Assembly (NCBI RefSeq): GCF_008629685.1
Contig: NZ_VWSF01000003.1
Location: 284,795 to 348,794, forward strand
Origin: Adhaeribacter rhizoryzae
GTDB taxonomy: Bacteria > Bacteroidota > Bacteroidia > Cytophagales > Hymenobacteraceae
DNA length: 64,000 nt
Direction: 5' to 3'
Both the position numbers and the translations under genes were made by a program. The first letter of the stretch is position 1; every line of letters begins with the position of its first letter. A model generated the notes under the pieces. It worked only from the letters and a program-made list of their open reading frames with translations. It did not search any database and was not told where the DNA came from. Below are positions 37,710-47,800 of the stretch, in pieces.

Positions 37710-40700
37710 TTAATCAGCTGTTACATAAGTTTCCTGCTCAAGCAGTTGTCTCAAGCGCGCTACACAACTTTTTCTTTGCTCTACATCCTTTATTTGACTA
37801 AAACGGAAAGCAATATCCTCTACTTGGTCAGCATCCAAACGCTTTTGAAGTGCTTTCTCAAGGCGTTCCCGCCGTTTTATTTCTTCTTTGGGTAAGAAAT
37901 GAAACGCGCTATCCATTGCAGTTTGCAACTCCTTGTAAATTTTGGCAGGAGGCTCACTTTCGTCTTTTTGCTCATTGCGCGTAATAAGATCATTTAAAGT
38001 ATCGATAGCAACTTGCACATGCTCCTTAAACTTATCCTCTACCGCTTGTCTTGCCTCTAATACAAAAGATTTTTGGTTTTCTGTACTTCCTTCAATTAAC
38101 CTTAATTTTTCATATTTTTTAAGAAGCTTTTGGAGCTCACTGTTATTTTCTGGAGTATCGTCACTCAAATCTGTGATATCATCCATAATTTTACCCCAGA
38201 TTTCGCACCATTTTAGCGCTTGGGAATATTTAGTAGCCTCTGGCTCCGTATTAAGGTAATTATCATGCTGCCGCTGAAGAGTACTTGTAAGGGTACTAAT
38301 CTCTTTAGCTAAAACTTTGATAGATTTTCCTTCTCTTTCTGGTAGATCGCTTGCCTTAATATAGTAAGAAGTTAGATTTTCCTCAAGCTCCTTAATACGA
38401 CATTGAATAGTTTCAAGCGTGGATTGTTTCGCAGCACTACCTTTTTCAGAATGTACATTGCGCGAAGTAATCTCTTCTAGTGCTGCCCTTAATTCTCCTA
38501 AGTTTTTAAGCTTCTCCACTTCCTTAAGACGAGCTAAGAAGTCACTATCTAACTCCTCTCCTTTAAGGCGATCCCTTTCTTTTTGGATTGTTAACATAGC
38601 TTCTTCTACCCTAAAGATCCCAATTTCATCAGTAAGGCTGTTTAAGTAACTTTTAGTAGAGAAGAGTTTAATTTCACTTTCCTTACATTTATTCAGCGTA
38701 TTAATTTGCAGTGGAGAAGTATAAATATTACATATTTGGATTGTTAGTGTTCGTAGTTTGTTTAATAATTGCGCTTCTACTTGCCCCGAGTGTCCTGAAT
38801 TGAATGATTGTACAGAAACTTGAGGCGGACCACTCCGAACATAGGTCAAATGCTTTACTAGAGTCTGAATTGTATCTGGATGTGCATTGGTTAAGGCTGG
38901 CAGTTCTTCAGTTATTCTATTCAACTGGGAGTGGTAGTCACGAATATTCTGAATAGCAGCGGTTAGCTGAGATACGGTTTCGATGGTTTGTTCTCGTAGT
39001 TCAGGATCACTGCCCTCATTATTAGCATAATCCTGGAGTTCAGCTAACCTTGTTTCTGCTTCTGAATATTCAAGATTTTTATGGTCCTGCCATTCCCGGA
39101 GAATCTGTTCAATATGAACCTTTACAGCCCCTTGGTCCTCACGAGCAGCATGTAAGTCAAGTGGACCTAGTAGTGTGGAGATAACCCTTTCAAAGTTGGT
39201 TTCAGTGGTAAACCATTCCTCACCAGAAAGGCGCTGGCGAGTAACACCATGGTAGAAGTGAAGGGTACGGCGGTGTCGGCCAGCCCAGGCGCAAAATAAC
39301 AGCCCTAAAGCATAATAATCATATCCATAGGGTGCGTTAAGTAATTTCAGCAGGGGCGCCCGCAGAGAAACGCGCTCATCCGGGTTAGTACCAACCGGTA
39401 CTGCCCCTTCTAACACTTGCCAGCCACGCTGTACCACATCTAGTCGTGGATCAACTACGCGTAAGCCAGCATCCACAACACCCCAGGTATTAGGTGTATC
39501 ACGTAAAACTTTGTCGTAAACTTTTCTCGCAGGTGCACCTGCTGAGCTTCTTGTATTTTCATCCCAGTCGTTAAACTTGTCGCGCCGCAAAAAGTCACAG
39601 GCTGTCCATACTCCTCTTCGATAATTAGTACCTGTCGATAAATCATCTAAATAAGGTGCACGCCAGCCATAAGCAGGGCCATAACATGCTTTGAGTATCG
39701 CGCTCAAAGATGGTGTGGGATTTGTTGAAAATATGGCGTTTACTGTAGGGGCATAAACGCTTGGAACTTTATAATCAATAATTCTCCTTTCCTCGCTACG
39801 GAGTTTTTCTATTTCTAATTTTCGTTGCTCTGCCGTCTGTGCTTGTATTTGCTCAATAGCCTTTTCTCCTAAATCTGCACGGGTTTGGGCTCCCCAGCCA
39901 TCAAGTACTTGTTGCTGTGCTAAGGCACGCAATAAACCATTGTGAGGTTGTTGTGGTAGGACAAGGACTGCGGGTGGCGGATACGCGGGGTCTAAGTCTT
40001 GTATTACTGCATCAAAATCAGCTTGAGCATGGGTCCGGAGCCATGCTACCTCTTCATCAATATTTCCTACAGGCCGAATAACATATCCTCGGCGTACACT
40101 AGTATCTAGCCAAGTTCCTTCTGTATTGAGCTGGTAGCGGCGAATTAATTGACGAAGGTAGGCACGGGACCATAAAACACAAGGTATTATATATACGGGA
40201 GCTGCCCAATCAATGGCATTCCCAAGCGCCACCTCTTCAGAATAGTTAAGTGTATGGAGCTGTTTAAGTAAAGCATTCGCAAAATCAACCGAATCAAGTA
40301 CGAGCTGATCTGTTTCTAAGGCAAGCGTTCGGCTTGCTTTCATCCCATCTTGGCCTAAGCTCCAAAATAAATATTTCTTGCCAGCAGGATCATACTGAAT
40401 ACGACCATCAGCGGCCAATTCCCGCAGCGCTTGTTCAACTTCAGTACGTGAATGGCCACAAAGGGCAGAAATAATACCTTCATGATCAGTTAGGCCAGTC
40501 CCAATGGCAAGGTTAGCCGTTTCGCGCACAAACATGGCGGCTAAAACATCGTCCTTCAAATGGGTAGATTCAGGCATCTTTAACTGAGGCAATGCGGCTC
40601 CAGCTAACCTTAATGCATTTTGGTACCTGTTCCAATCTTCGTCGTTCTTTGCCAATGATTCTTTGAAATAAGCTACTAATTGAGTGGCTGGAATAAATTG

Positions 40701-42080
40701 CAGGGTACCATTTGTGGTAAGAGCGGGATAATCTGCAAAGCGGCGATATGCCTCCTGCACAAAACCCAAGCTGGGCCGGGCTGATACAGTTTCACGGATT
40801 CCTAAAGTACAGAGCAGCGCAGTAGTAAGCGGATGCAAAGGATAGCACTCATAACCAAGTTGTTTTTGAACTTGTTGTGGTGTCCAGCTTGCGTAACGTG
40901 CCCGAAATAGTAGCTTTGTCATGTCTACAGCAGCATCAAGTTCTGCTTCAGCACTTGGGTTAGAATCTAGAATAGCACTAAGATGTTCCTGTTCTTGTTG
41001 AAGAAAATCACCCAAAACAGCTTCTAGCGGCGAAACAAGTACCTTACGCTGAGGATCTGGAAAACGGGTTAGCTCTCGGTTCACTTCATCTAATCTTGCC
41101 GAGCCTGCGCCCATGGCCCGCTTGGCTATACCTTCAGGCTTAGCCTGTGTAAAGGCTACAATGGCGGCTCTACTTTGTAAACCAGCAACGGCTTCGAGTA
41201 AATTCTGTAGCGGCTGATTTTTGCTGAGCAAATCATATTCATTAGCATAGTCTTGAATAAAACGACCGAATTCATCAAAAAGAATAAGTAACCCAGCAAA
41301 TGGTTTACCCTCACCGCAATATCTTTCAACTACACTTTCTATTACTTGCTTAGGGCCAAGCATATCACCAAAAGCAGGCGGAAACCCGGTTACATGGTGC
41401 ACCATTTGACTTAACTGTTCACGGTACTGGCCTCTGCGTGAAATAAGGTCATCGCGCAAATCCTGTAGGGTAAGTGGCGGGGTAAGTGTTTGCAAAAAGG
41501 CAGTTGCTTTTTCAACGTCAGCTTGCTTAGCAGAGAGCGCCTCCAGCCCCTCCTCGGCGGGCTTGAACCACAAGCCTAGGTCTTCATCTCTGGTGATTGG
41601 ATTTGCTTTAAACGCTTTTTCAAGGCCCCGTACTACTCCTTGAGCTATAGTAATTGTATCATTTCCGAAAAGAGTCAAAACCAAGTATGGTTGGCGTTCT
41701 TCTTTAAAATTTTTAAGTCCTATGTAATCGCCTTTTGCATGCTTTATGGCTTCAAGCACCGCATTTACCTCTGGTGAACCAGCGGGCTTTCCAAAAAAGT
41801 TGGCTAGGGCTAAAGCTAAATGTGACTTACCGTGACCATAGATGGCCTCCCAAAGATGACGGTTTCCCAGCTTTGCAATCTCGTCAGATTCGAATCCAAA
41901 ACGTAAAGTATTTAGAGCATCCAGAGAGGGCAACTCTTCCCCTATCTTTTGGCGAGTCCAGGAGTAAGAACCAGCAAGCCGGGTATTGTTAGAGTGTGCT
42001 GGGTACCAAGCCAAAGCTACATCACTTACAAAAGCAGCCTGGGGATTTTCTTTTGTGATTTGACGTATAGTGTAAGTCAT
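37710..42080 (-). CDS. Large P-loop ATPase, BrxC/PglY-like
   Basis: This 1456-aa protein has an N-terminal P-loop, LWEAIYGHGKSHLALAL (K85), and a Walker B GLLILFDEFGRFI near 263-274. Residues 640-760 resemble a winged-helix or lid region, and the C-terminal quarter (about 1130-1440) is rich in charged heptad-like helices suggesting coiled coils. Size, motif spacing and linkage to PglZ match the BrxC/PglY group of giant ATPases. It lies directly upstream of pglZ. I cannot tell BrxC from PglY by sequence alone, so no symbol is given. A second, unrelated-looking large ATPase is encoded in the same operon (44820-48197). Confidence 0.8.
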   Translation of the reverse strand: MTYTIRQITKENPQAAFVSDVALAWYPAHSNNTRLAGSYSWTRQKIGEELPSLDALNTLRFGFESDEIAKLGNRHLWEAIYGHGKSHLALALANFFGKPAGSPEVNAVLEAIKHAKGDYIGLKNFKEERQPYLVLTLFGNDTITIAQGVVRGLEKAFKANPITRDEDLGLWFKPAEEGLEALSAKQADVEKATAFLQTLTPPLTLQDLRDDLISRRGQYREQLSQMVHHVTGFPPAFGDMLGPKQVIESVVERYCGEGKPFAGLLILFDEFGRFIQDYANEYDLLSKNQPLQNLLEAVAGLQSRAAIVAFTQAKPEGIAKRAMGAGSARLDEVNRELTRFPDPQRKVLVSPLEAVLGDFLQQEQEHLSAILDSNPSAEAELDAAVDMTKLLFRARYASWTPQQVQKQLGYECYPLHPLTTALLCTLGIRETVSARPSLGFVQEAYRRFADYPALTTNGTLQFIPATQLVAYFKESLAKNDEDWNRYQNALRLAGAALPQLKMPESTHLKDDVLAAMFVRETANLAIGTGLTDHEGIISALCGHSRTEVEQALRELAADGRIQYDPAGKKYLFWSLGQDGMKASRTLALETDQLVLDSVDFANALLKQLHTLNYSEEVALGNAIDWAAPVYIIPCVLWSRAYLRQLIRRYQLNTEGTWLDTSVRRGYVIRPVGNIDEEVAWLRTHAQADFDAVIQDLDPAYPPPAVLVLPQQPHNGLLRALAQQQVLDGWGAQTRADLGEKAIEQIQAQTAEQRKLEIEKLRSEERRIIDYKVPSVYAPTVNAIFSTNPTPSLSAILKACYGPAYGWRAPYLDDLSTGTNYRRGVWTACDFLRRDKFNDWDENTRSSAGAPARKVYDKVLRDTPNTWGVVDAGLRVVDPRLDVVQRGWQVLEGAVPVGTNPDERVSLRAPLLKLLNAPYGYDYYALGLLFCAWAGRHRRTLHFYHGVTRQRLSGEEWFTTETNFERVISTLLGPLDLHAAREDQGAVKVHIEQILREWQDHKNLEYSEAETRLAELQDYANNEGSDPELREQTIETVSQLTAAIQNIRDYHSQLNRITEELPALTNAHPDTIQTLVKHLTYVRSGPPQVSVQSFNSGHSGQVEAQLLNKLRTLTIQICNIYTSPLQINTLNKCKESEIKLFSTKSYLNSLTDEIGIFRVEEAMLTIQKERDRLKGEELDSDFLARLKEVEKLKNLGELRAALEEITSRNVHSEKGSAAKQSTLETIQCRIKELEENLTSYYIKASDLPEREGKSIKVLAKEISTLTSTLQRQHDNYLNTEPEATKYSQALKWCEIWGKIMDDITDLSDDTPENNSELQKLLKKYEKLRLIEGSTENQKSFVLEARQAVEDKFKEHVQVAIDTLNDLITRNEQKDESEPPAKIYKELQTAMDSAFHFLPKEEIKRRERLEKALQKRLDADQVEDIAFRFSQIKDVEQRKSCVARLRQLLEQETYVTAD

Positions 42081-42131
42081 AAATTGCCAATGTAAGTGTT
42101 AACTAGGAATGATTATATTTAAAGTGAAATT

Positions 42132-42626
42132 TTAAGATTCTAAAAGTAAATAGCGTAGAGGCCCCCATGTAGAGTCAGGATCTGCAGGGCCAAAACGTTT
42201 AAGTAACTTTGAGGGCAAAGCTATAATTAGTGGAGGCCGGTAAGAAGCAGTGCCATGCAAGCGCTGCCAGAAAGCACTACGTTCGGTTTCTGATAACTTA
42301 GCCAGTAATACATCAATACCCCACACCCAAATACCAGGATGAGTGGGGTCCGGATCTTCTGGGCTTGGAAGCAAGCTCAATGCGTAGTCGAGCAGGAGAG
42401 CGGAGCTTAGGCTAACATGGCCATGGGCTTGGCATCTGTCAGCTACGTATAATCCTAAGTGATGGGCACGGAGGTCCAGGGTTTGAACCCAATTTTCAGG
42501 GGCAGCAAAATATTCAGGAGAATTCAGCACTACTAGGGCTGTCCGAATTCGGGGAGCTGCAGGGCCACGCAACCCTCCGGTAAGCAAACGAAGTGGCAAT
42601 GGAGGATGGGCTATTATAGTTGTCAT
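42132..42626 (-). CDS. Small protein of the BREX-type operon, unknown function
   Basis: This 164-aa protein is leucine- and proline-rich with IWVWGIDVLLAKLSETERSAFWQRLHG in its second half (residues 98-124). That phrase looks like the Walker-B-and-following part of a degenerate small P-loop protein, as in BrxF, but no Walker A motif is present, so I do not assign it. It is 51 bp upstream of the 1456-aa ATPase gene. It lies between two confident operon genes in the same direction, and its length is conserved-looking, not a shadow of another frame. A structural or adaptor role is possible. Confidence 0.6.
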   Translation of the reverse strand: MTTIIAHPPLPLRLLTGGLRGPAAPRIRTALVVLNSPEYFAAPENWVQTLDLRAHHLGLYVADRCQAHGHVSLSSALLLDYALSLLPSPEDPDPTHPGIWVWGIDVLLAKLSETERSAFWQRLHGTASYRPPLIIALPSKLLKRFGPADPDSTWGPLRYLLLES

Positions 42627-42644
42627 ACTTGGGTAATGAGGGAA

Positions 42645-43718
42645 CTAAGCATAAAGAGCTGTCCAAAGTGGTTCTTTATCAGTCCAACGGCGCAAAATCT
42701 GAGGCGGGTCAAAACGTCGCTGACGCTGAACCAAGCCAAGTTGAGGAGCAGCTAACTCGGCTAATTTTGCATTGAAACCATCTACTCCCAGTAACAGTAA
42801 CTTCGGCAAGTTACTTTTAGTTAGTTGTTCCTCATCAATGGAAGCTGAACTTGGGAAATTAGCCTGCCAATAATCTGCTAAAATACAAGCGAAAGCATTT
42901 GTAGGTATGGTTTGGGGAGTACGAACCATATAACTATTCTTCTCTGGCCCTTCTAAAATACCCAATTTAACTAACCCATCATTGGCAGAATAACTACCCA
43001 ATAATGAAGTTGCAGCCACTTCATAAGTACCAAAAGCAAGTTGCTTTTCTCCGGCTTCTATACTAGCAGAAAAAATGAATTCAGCAATTTCCTTTTTATT
43101 TAATGCATTACCAATAAGAAAGCGGTTGGCAATTGTTTTACCCCAAAATTCAGGGCCTAATTCATGTTCAACAGAAATAAAATAGTGTAAAAGCCACTGT
43201 GTCTCAATTCGACTTAAACTTGGGTCGTTATCATAAACGATATACCCAAAATTTGTGATTTCACCATTCCTTTTAATTAACCCGCTGCCTCGTGCATAAT
43301 TTAAATTAGCAATTACTTGATTTTGGCCAAGGGTTGTATATTCTTTTAGAAATGTCTCTGTTGGGATTGATAGTTTGTTTTTTTCTGAAGAAATAAATGC
43401 ACTCAAAATTTGGCTTAAACCTGAACGGCTCATTCTAAAACTTTCTGAGAAAGAAGTTTTTAGTTTTTGACTACCAGCTTCAGCATTCGGGCTATTTTGA
43501 TTATTCAGTATTAACATAATCGTGCTTGTTATATCACAAAGGCTATTATCATTATTGATTAAAATCCAAACATCATCTGAAAAATAAGCATACTCAATGT
43601 TTTCTATGATCCGCTTACTACCACCTCCAGAAGTTGTTAAAATATTGTATCCTGTTTCCCTATTTGGAAGAACCTTATGATTCCAGAAATAGGAGCCTCG
43701 AAGATGAAAGAATGGCAA
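42645..43718 (-). CDS. DUF4007-like protein, surviving ORF of a damaged gene
   Basis: The 357-aa ORF uses a TTG start, but coding-like sequence extends upstream to 43947 (see the pseudogene entry). Its first ~70 residues finish a sulfur-binding-like domain (LPFFHLRGSYFWNH). Residues about 120-330 resemble the intact DUF4007 protein of the same operon: LGQNQVIANLNYARGSGL, then ITNFGYIVYDNDPSLSRI followed by TQWLLHYF, against LGVGKNMVVAIRHWLL and DPYLEDPATLWILHW. It is thus a fused sulfur-reader plus DUF4007-type protein. Whether the truncated ORF is still made is unknown. It lies 18 bp upstream of the 164-aa gene. Confidence 0.65.
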   Translation of the reverse strand: MPFFHLRGSYFWNHKVLPNRETGYNILTTSGGGSKRIIENIEYAYFSDDVWILINNDNSLCDITSTIMLILNNQNSPNAEAGSQKLKTSFSESFRMSRSGLSQILSAFISSEKNKLSIPTETFLKEYTTLGQNQVIANLNYARGSGLIKRNGEITNFGYIVYDNDPSLSRIETQWLLHYFISVEHELGPEFWGKTIANRFLIGNALNKKEIAEFIFSASIEAGEKQLAFGTYEVAATSLLGSYSANDGLVKLGILEGPEKNSYMVRTPQTIPTNAFACILADYWQANFPSSASIDEEQLTKSNLPKLLLLGVDGFNAKLAELAAPQLGLVQRQRRFDPPQILRRWTDKEPLWTALYA

Positions 43719-43947
43719 GCTTACTTGTGCCCAATCTTCTGGACTTGCGTATTCAGAAAAGCGTTAATTGAAAGCTTCAGTTAATTCAGAACTAAAATAA
43801 ATTTTTATTTTGGGTAATATATTTATTTTTAATTAAATCTAATACAGCTAACAAAAAAATTAATTTGTGCGGTTTTTCGCGGCTAGCTAACACATAGCGT
43901 TTTAGGGTAAACAGCTCATTTTTTAATTTAGATAGTGCTTCCATCAT
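43719..43947 (-). pseudogene. Broken 5' end encoding a sulfur-binding-domain-like N-terminus
   Basis: An ATG at 43947, 3 bp past the brxP stop, opens a frame of 51 codons ending at TAG 43794-43792. Its product (MMEALSKLKNELFTLKRY, then REKPHKLIFLLAVLDLI) matches the start of the phosphorothioate-sulfur-binding domain found in many HNH endonucleases. One base over, at the A4 run 43794-43797, the match continues (SSELTEAFN). It stops at TAA 43766-43764, then resumes (RFSEYASPEDWAQVSLP) into the ORF that starts at 43718. So the gene carries one frameshift and one nonsense codon. Either could be a sequencing error, but not easily both. Confidence 0.7.
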
Positions 43948-43950
43948 GAA

Positions 43951-44778
43951 CTATAGGTGACAAATATTGCAGCCGTTTTCACTGTCGTCATCCTCTCCTA
44001 ATAAGTCAACAAGCAATGGATTAGATTTTTTACGAGCTTGTTTCCGTTCATTAAAGTCAGCCATAATTTTAGCTGTTCTTTCTGGTTCGGATAACTCATC
44101 CAAGCTTTCCTTTTGATTCCAAGTATAGCGTCGACCAGATTCCTCATCATACTTTTCAAAGGCTTTTGCCTTTTCGAATAAGTCTGGATGCCTTTCTTTC
44201 AAGCCTACCCACTCATTTCGCTGCTGGTAGAAGCAGAAATAACAACCAGAACGTGAGCGCCACTCATAATATTTAGGCAGTCCAAGCCCACTATCATTCA
44301 GAATTTGCATGATATCATCATAATCTAATCCATCGTCTTTAAAAGGTAGAATTGGTATTATATTTGGCTTACTTGAAATATACCCAGAGCGGTTTTCATC
44401 TGCCCGAATTCCAACATATGAATAAACTAGATCATCACCTACAAAATCTTCAAAAGGCTTAATTTTAAGTACTCGGGTACACCATCGAGTACGGGCATCT
44501 GGTAACATATTATTCCATAAATCCAAAAAATGCTGAAAAGGTCTGTCTGGATTAAGTCGTTCAATTCTCTTACCTAACTGTGCTTCCAGCAAAGCTAAGT
44601 AATCATAGGTTTCAGGTAATTCTTCACCCGTATCAGCAAAGGCATACTCCATTTCGGGCACTTTGTCACGCATATATAAAGCCAAGGCGGTGGAATCCTT
44701 TCCGCCAGAAAGACATAGAATGTGGCGCACCTTTTGTCCTTCCGGATGGCGCGGGCCGGTATAGTTGGGAAGATTCAT
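43951..44778 (-). CDS. brxP: PAPS-reductase/DndC-like ATP-pyrophosphatase (BrxP)
   Basis: This 275-aa protein has the PP-loop LCLSGGKDSTALAL (residues 21-34) of adenylyl-transferring PAPS-reductase relatives. RTRWCTRVLKIKP (Cys near 99) and SGCYFCFYQQRNEW (CxxC near 162-165) match the cysteines that hold an Fe-S cluster in DndC-type enzymes. The C-terminus ends in GCNICHL, an extra CxxC. Such proteins activate the DNA backbone for sulfur insertion in phosphorothioation. A PAPS-reductase-like gene replacing the PglX methylase defines type 4 BREX. Published work has linked type 4 BREX genes to DNA phosphorothioation in Bacteroides. Here it pairs naturally with the cysteine desulfurase of the same operon. 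Confidence 0.88.
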   Translation of the reverse strand: MNLPNYTGPRHPEGQKVRHILCLSGGKDSTALALYMRDKVPEMEYAFADTGEELPETYDYLALLEAQLGKRIERLNPDRPFQHFLDLWNNMLPDARTRWCTRVLKIKPFEDFVGDDLVYSYVGIRADENRSGYISSKPNIIPILPFKDDGLDYDDIMQILNDSGLGLPKYYEWRSRSGCYFCFYQQRNEWVGLKERHPDLFEKAKAFEKYDEESGRRYTWNQKESLDELSEPERTAKIMADFNERKQARKKSNPLLVDLLGEDDDSENGCNICHL

Positions 44779-44819
44779 ATAATTAACTTGGTAAATATAT
44801 AAAAAAATAAATATAAATA

Positions 44820-47800
44820 CTACGCTTGATTCTCTTCTAATGAATCAAGCCATTCTAACACGGCAGCTCGTACCACGTGAGTTGGTGGGCGCTGGCCATT
44901 AGCGGGTTTGGCAATTTGGTCAAACTGCACCAACAATTGTTTTACTTGCTTGCGCTCCAATGCGGTAACGGATGGCCTCGCAGGAGCCATCGCTGGTGTA
45001 GTTCCATTCCAAACAGCTTGCAAAGCCGCACCGAAGGGCGCAGCATAGCTAGGAAAATTAGTCACATCACTATCACGCCAGAGGTTTGGCGGGCGGTTAG
45101 CCACAAGCGCAAGCACCCGCTCCAGATCAGCGGAAGGATTTTGGACATCTGTGAAACGGTTTACAAATGGGCTTAAAAAAGGTGGTAATGTGCGAGCTGG
45201 CAAAGCTTGAACCCGCTGGTGCAGGTCCAACCAACTATCTTCGCCACCTGGTAAGCCGCAGGCCTGAAGTAAATAATCCCTGGCTTGGTCACGGGCAGTA
45301 GGATAAGCTGCTGCCCATGCCTGTAATGCCTGGTTGAGCTGCGTAAAAAAATCTTCCACCTGCTTCTGTTCCGCAGGTGCATCGGCTAACCAGGATGGTA
45401 ATCCAAGAGCAGCCGGAGCGGATTGGAACAGTAAAAATTCGGGAGCACTTGCCTTCTGGAAAGCCTCACGTAAGGCGAGGGCTGCAGCGGGCAAATGACG
45501 TGTCTGCTGGGTGAATTCAGGTAAGCTTGCTTGCATCCGAAGTAAACGGCGCACTACTGGCACAAGCTGGGGCTTAACGCCAGTTGCATTAGCAATACGC
45601 TCTACTACCGCTAACCGGGCTCCGGCAACCCGGCTATCCGCCAAGGCAAACATATCCGGCCGGCGCAGCAATAATTCCCAATCAGCTTCTTTTTCCTCGG
45701 CTAAAAATTGCCCCTCCCGATAAAGTGAAGTATCACCTTCCCGCACACGGCGGAATGCTGCTACCAATACCGGCAGAACCCCATCGGTAAGGCCATGGGG
45801 TGCAGCTCGTAAGTGGCTATAAAGACTAGGCAATGGCAAAGGCTCAGTGGCGTTAAACACTTGGTCCTCGATGGCTTTCCATGCAGGAACAAGATTGAAA
45901 GGGTCTGATTCGTCTGCTTGTTTAGGTGAGCGCCAAGCCCATACACCATTTTCGGTCCGGTAGTGAATACCCGTAGCTAAAAGCATAGATGCATACATAG
46001 CAAATTCTGGTGGAAAGCCTGTAAATCCCAAGCGCTCCTGGTGCCCTTGACTAAGCATGGCTTTTACCAATAAACTGCGAGCCGCAGCCCCAGCAGAGGA
46101 CAATTGGCGGCGGTTAAGTATCTCGTTACGCAGAATAGCAGTATTAGGAAATGTACTATCAGCAAGTTGAGATAATTGACGGCTAAAGGCACCGGCATTA
46201 GCAAAGGCTTTTACTTCGCCATTCCAAAACCAAGTTGCAGCCATTGTAGGGGTTTCAGTAGGTTCTGCCATGCTACTATCTCCTCCTAAGGCAGGTCCAT
46301 AAAGGCGGCCCCATTCACTACGGAAGAGCATTTCGGCCTCGTAGCGCCTCAATGCTAACTCCCTGCGACCGGCCCTGTCTCCTGCTAGTGCTGTTATGGT
46401 ATCCGCTACTACGCGAGAAGCAGCTAAGTAATAGGCAGCTTCCCGTAATCCTTCTGTTTCCAAAGCTACTCCAACAAGAAGGTTTGGCTGGTTCAATCTT
46501 TGAGCATCTTTTTCCGCAAGATCTTGCGCTTGTTGGTTCGGAGCCAAGCAAAGTATAACCGTTAAGTCCGAAGAGAGCTGGTTAGTCCTATTAATTAAAT
46601 CCGCAGGTCGAACCACTTCCACGCCAACCGGACGTAGGGTGCCAGTGCGGAACGAGTGCCGCCGCGCTATCAAACGAGGGAGCTGAAACAGAGTTTGATC
46701 GGAAGTAGCTAGAAGCAGAACATCACCTGATAATGAGGCACGAGCAGCATTCAGTTCTGCATCAATATCAACATCACCAACTTCCCAAAGGCGGTAACTA
46801 TTCCGCGCACGGCTATACACAATAAGTGAGCGGCGCTCCAATTCAGTTAAAGCTTCTACCGCATCTACTCCAGGCCCCAAAGCGGCGGCTAGTACAGTGC
46901 GGGAAGCCGACAGGCGGGGCTCACGTAGCCAGTTTAAGAGAGCAATACATTTCAGGACTTTTACAGCTAAGAAGCTAAGAGCAGGCTCTTTGTTTATTGC
47001 TTGACTTACTAGCTCTACAGCCTCAAGCCATGTTCGGGCAGTTGGACCAGTATAATGAGTTAAAAGTACATCCCGTCCATAATCAAAAAGCGTATCTAAA
47101 GGGAAAAATGCAGGATTAGCAGGATCGTAGATCTGTTCGTTTAGAAATTGTCCTAACGCTCCATTTTCCTGTCCCTCCAGAAAATTAAAAATGCTTCGGT
47201 GACTTTGGCCAGCCCGCCGGAATAAGGCTGGCACAGCTAATAGGGTAACCGGATGTAAAGGGTAAGCAGCGCGGGCGAGCTGTTCAAATCGGTTGGCAAA
47301 GCCAACAGGAAGAAACTGGCTTTGATGATTTATAACAGGTTCAAGCTGGGCTGAAAAAGTACCATTAAGGTGTAAATTCGGATCATGGTAAAGTGCACGC
47401 CCAATAAGATCCATTCGTTCTACGTCTGAAGGAAAAAGGGGTAATTGGCGAAAACGCTGAGCTACTTTTGACCACTCTGCTTGTTGTGTTCGGCCGAGTC
47501 TGTAAGCATAAGCCTCAACATTTTGGTGCAATATGATTAGCACCCATAATTGGGTACCCTCTGGTGCCCTTGATGCAGCTTCTGCCAGTTCCTGAAGTAC
47601 AAATACATCACCTGCTTGGGAGTGCCCAGCTGCATGCTCAAGGAATTTGCCTGCTTCATCCACTAACAGTAATAGACCTTCATGAACTCCGGCAGCAGCT
47701 ACCGCTTGACCTGATGCTAAATAAGCGTTAGCCAAAGCTCGTGGATTAGGTTTCATTTCGGCCGAAAGTAAAGCTGGCGGCAGAGTTGGGGAGCCAGGAG

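Noticed and set aside
42132-42626. BrxF assignment for the 164-aa protein
   Set aside because: It lacks a Walker A motif, so similarity is only suggestive.
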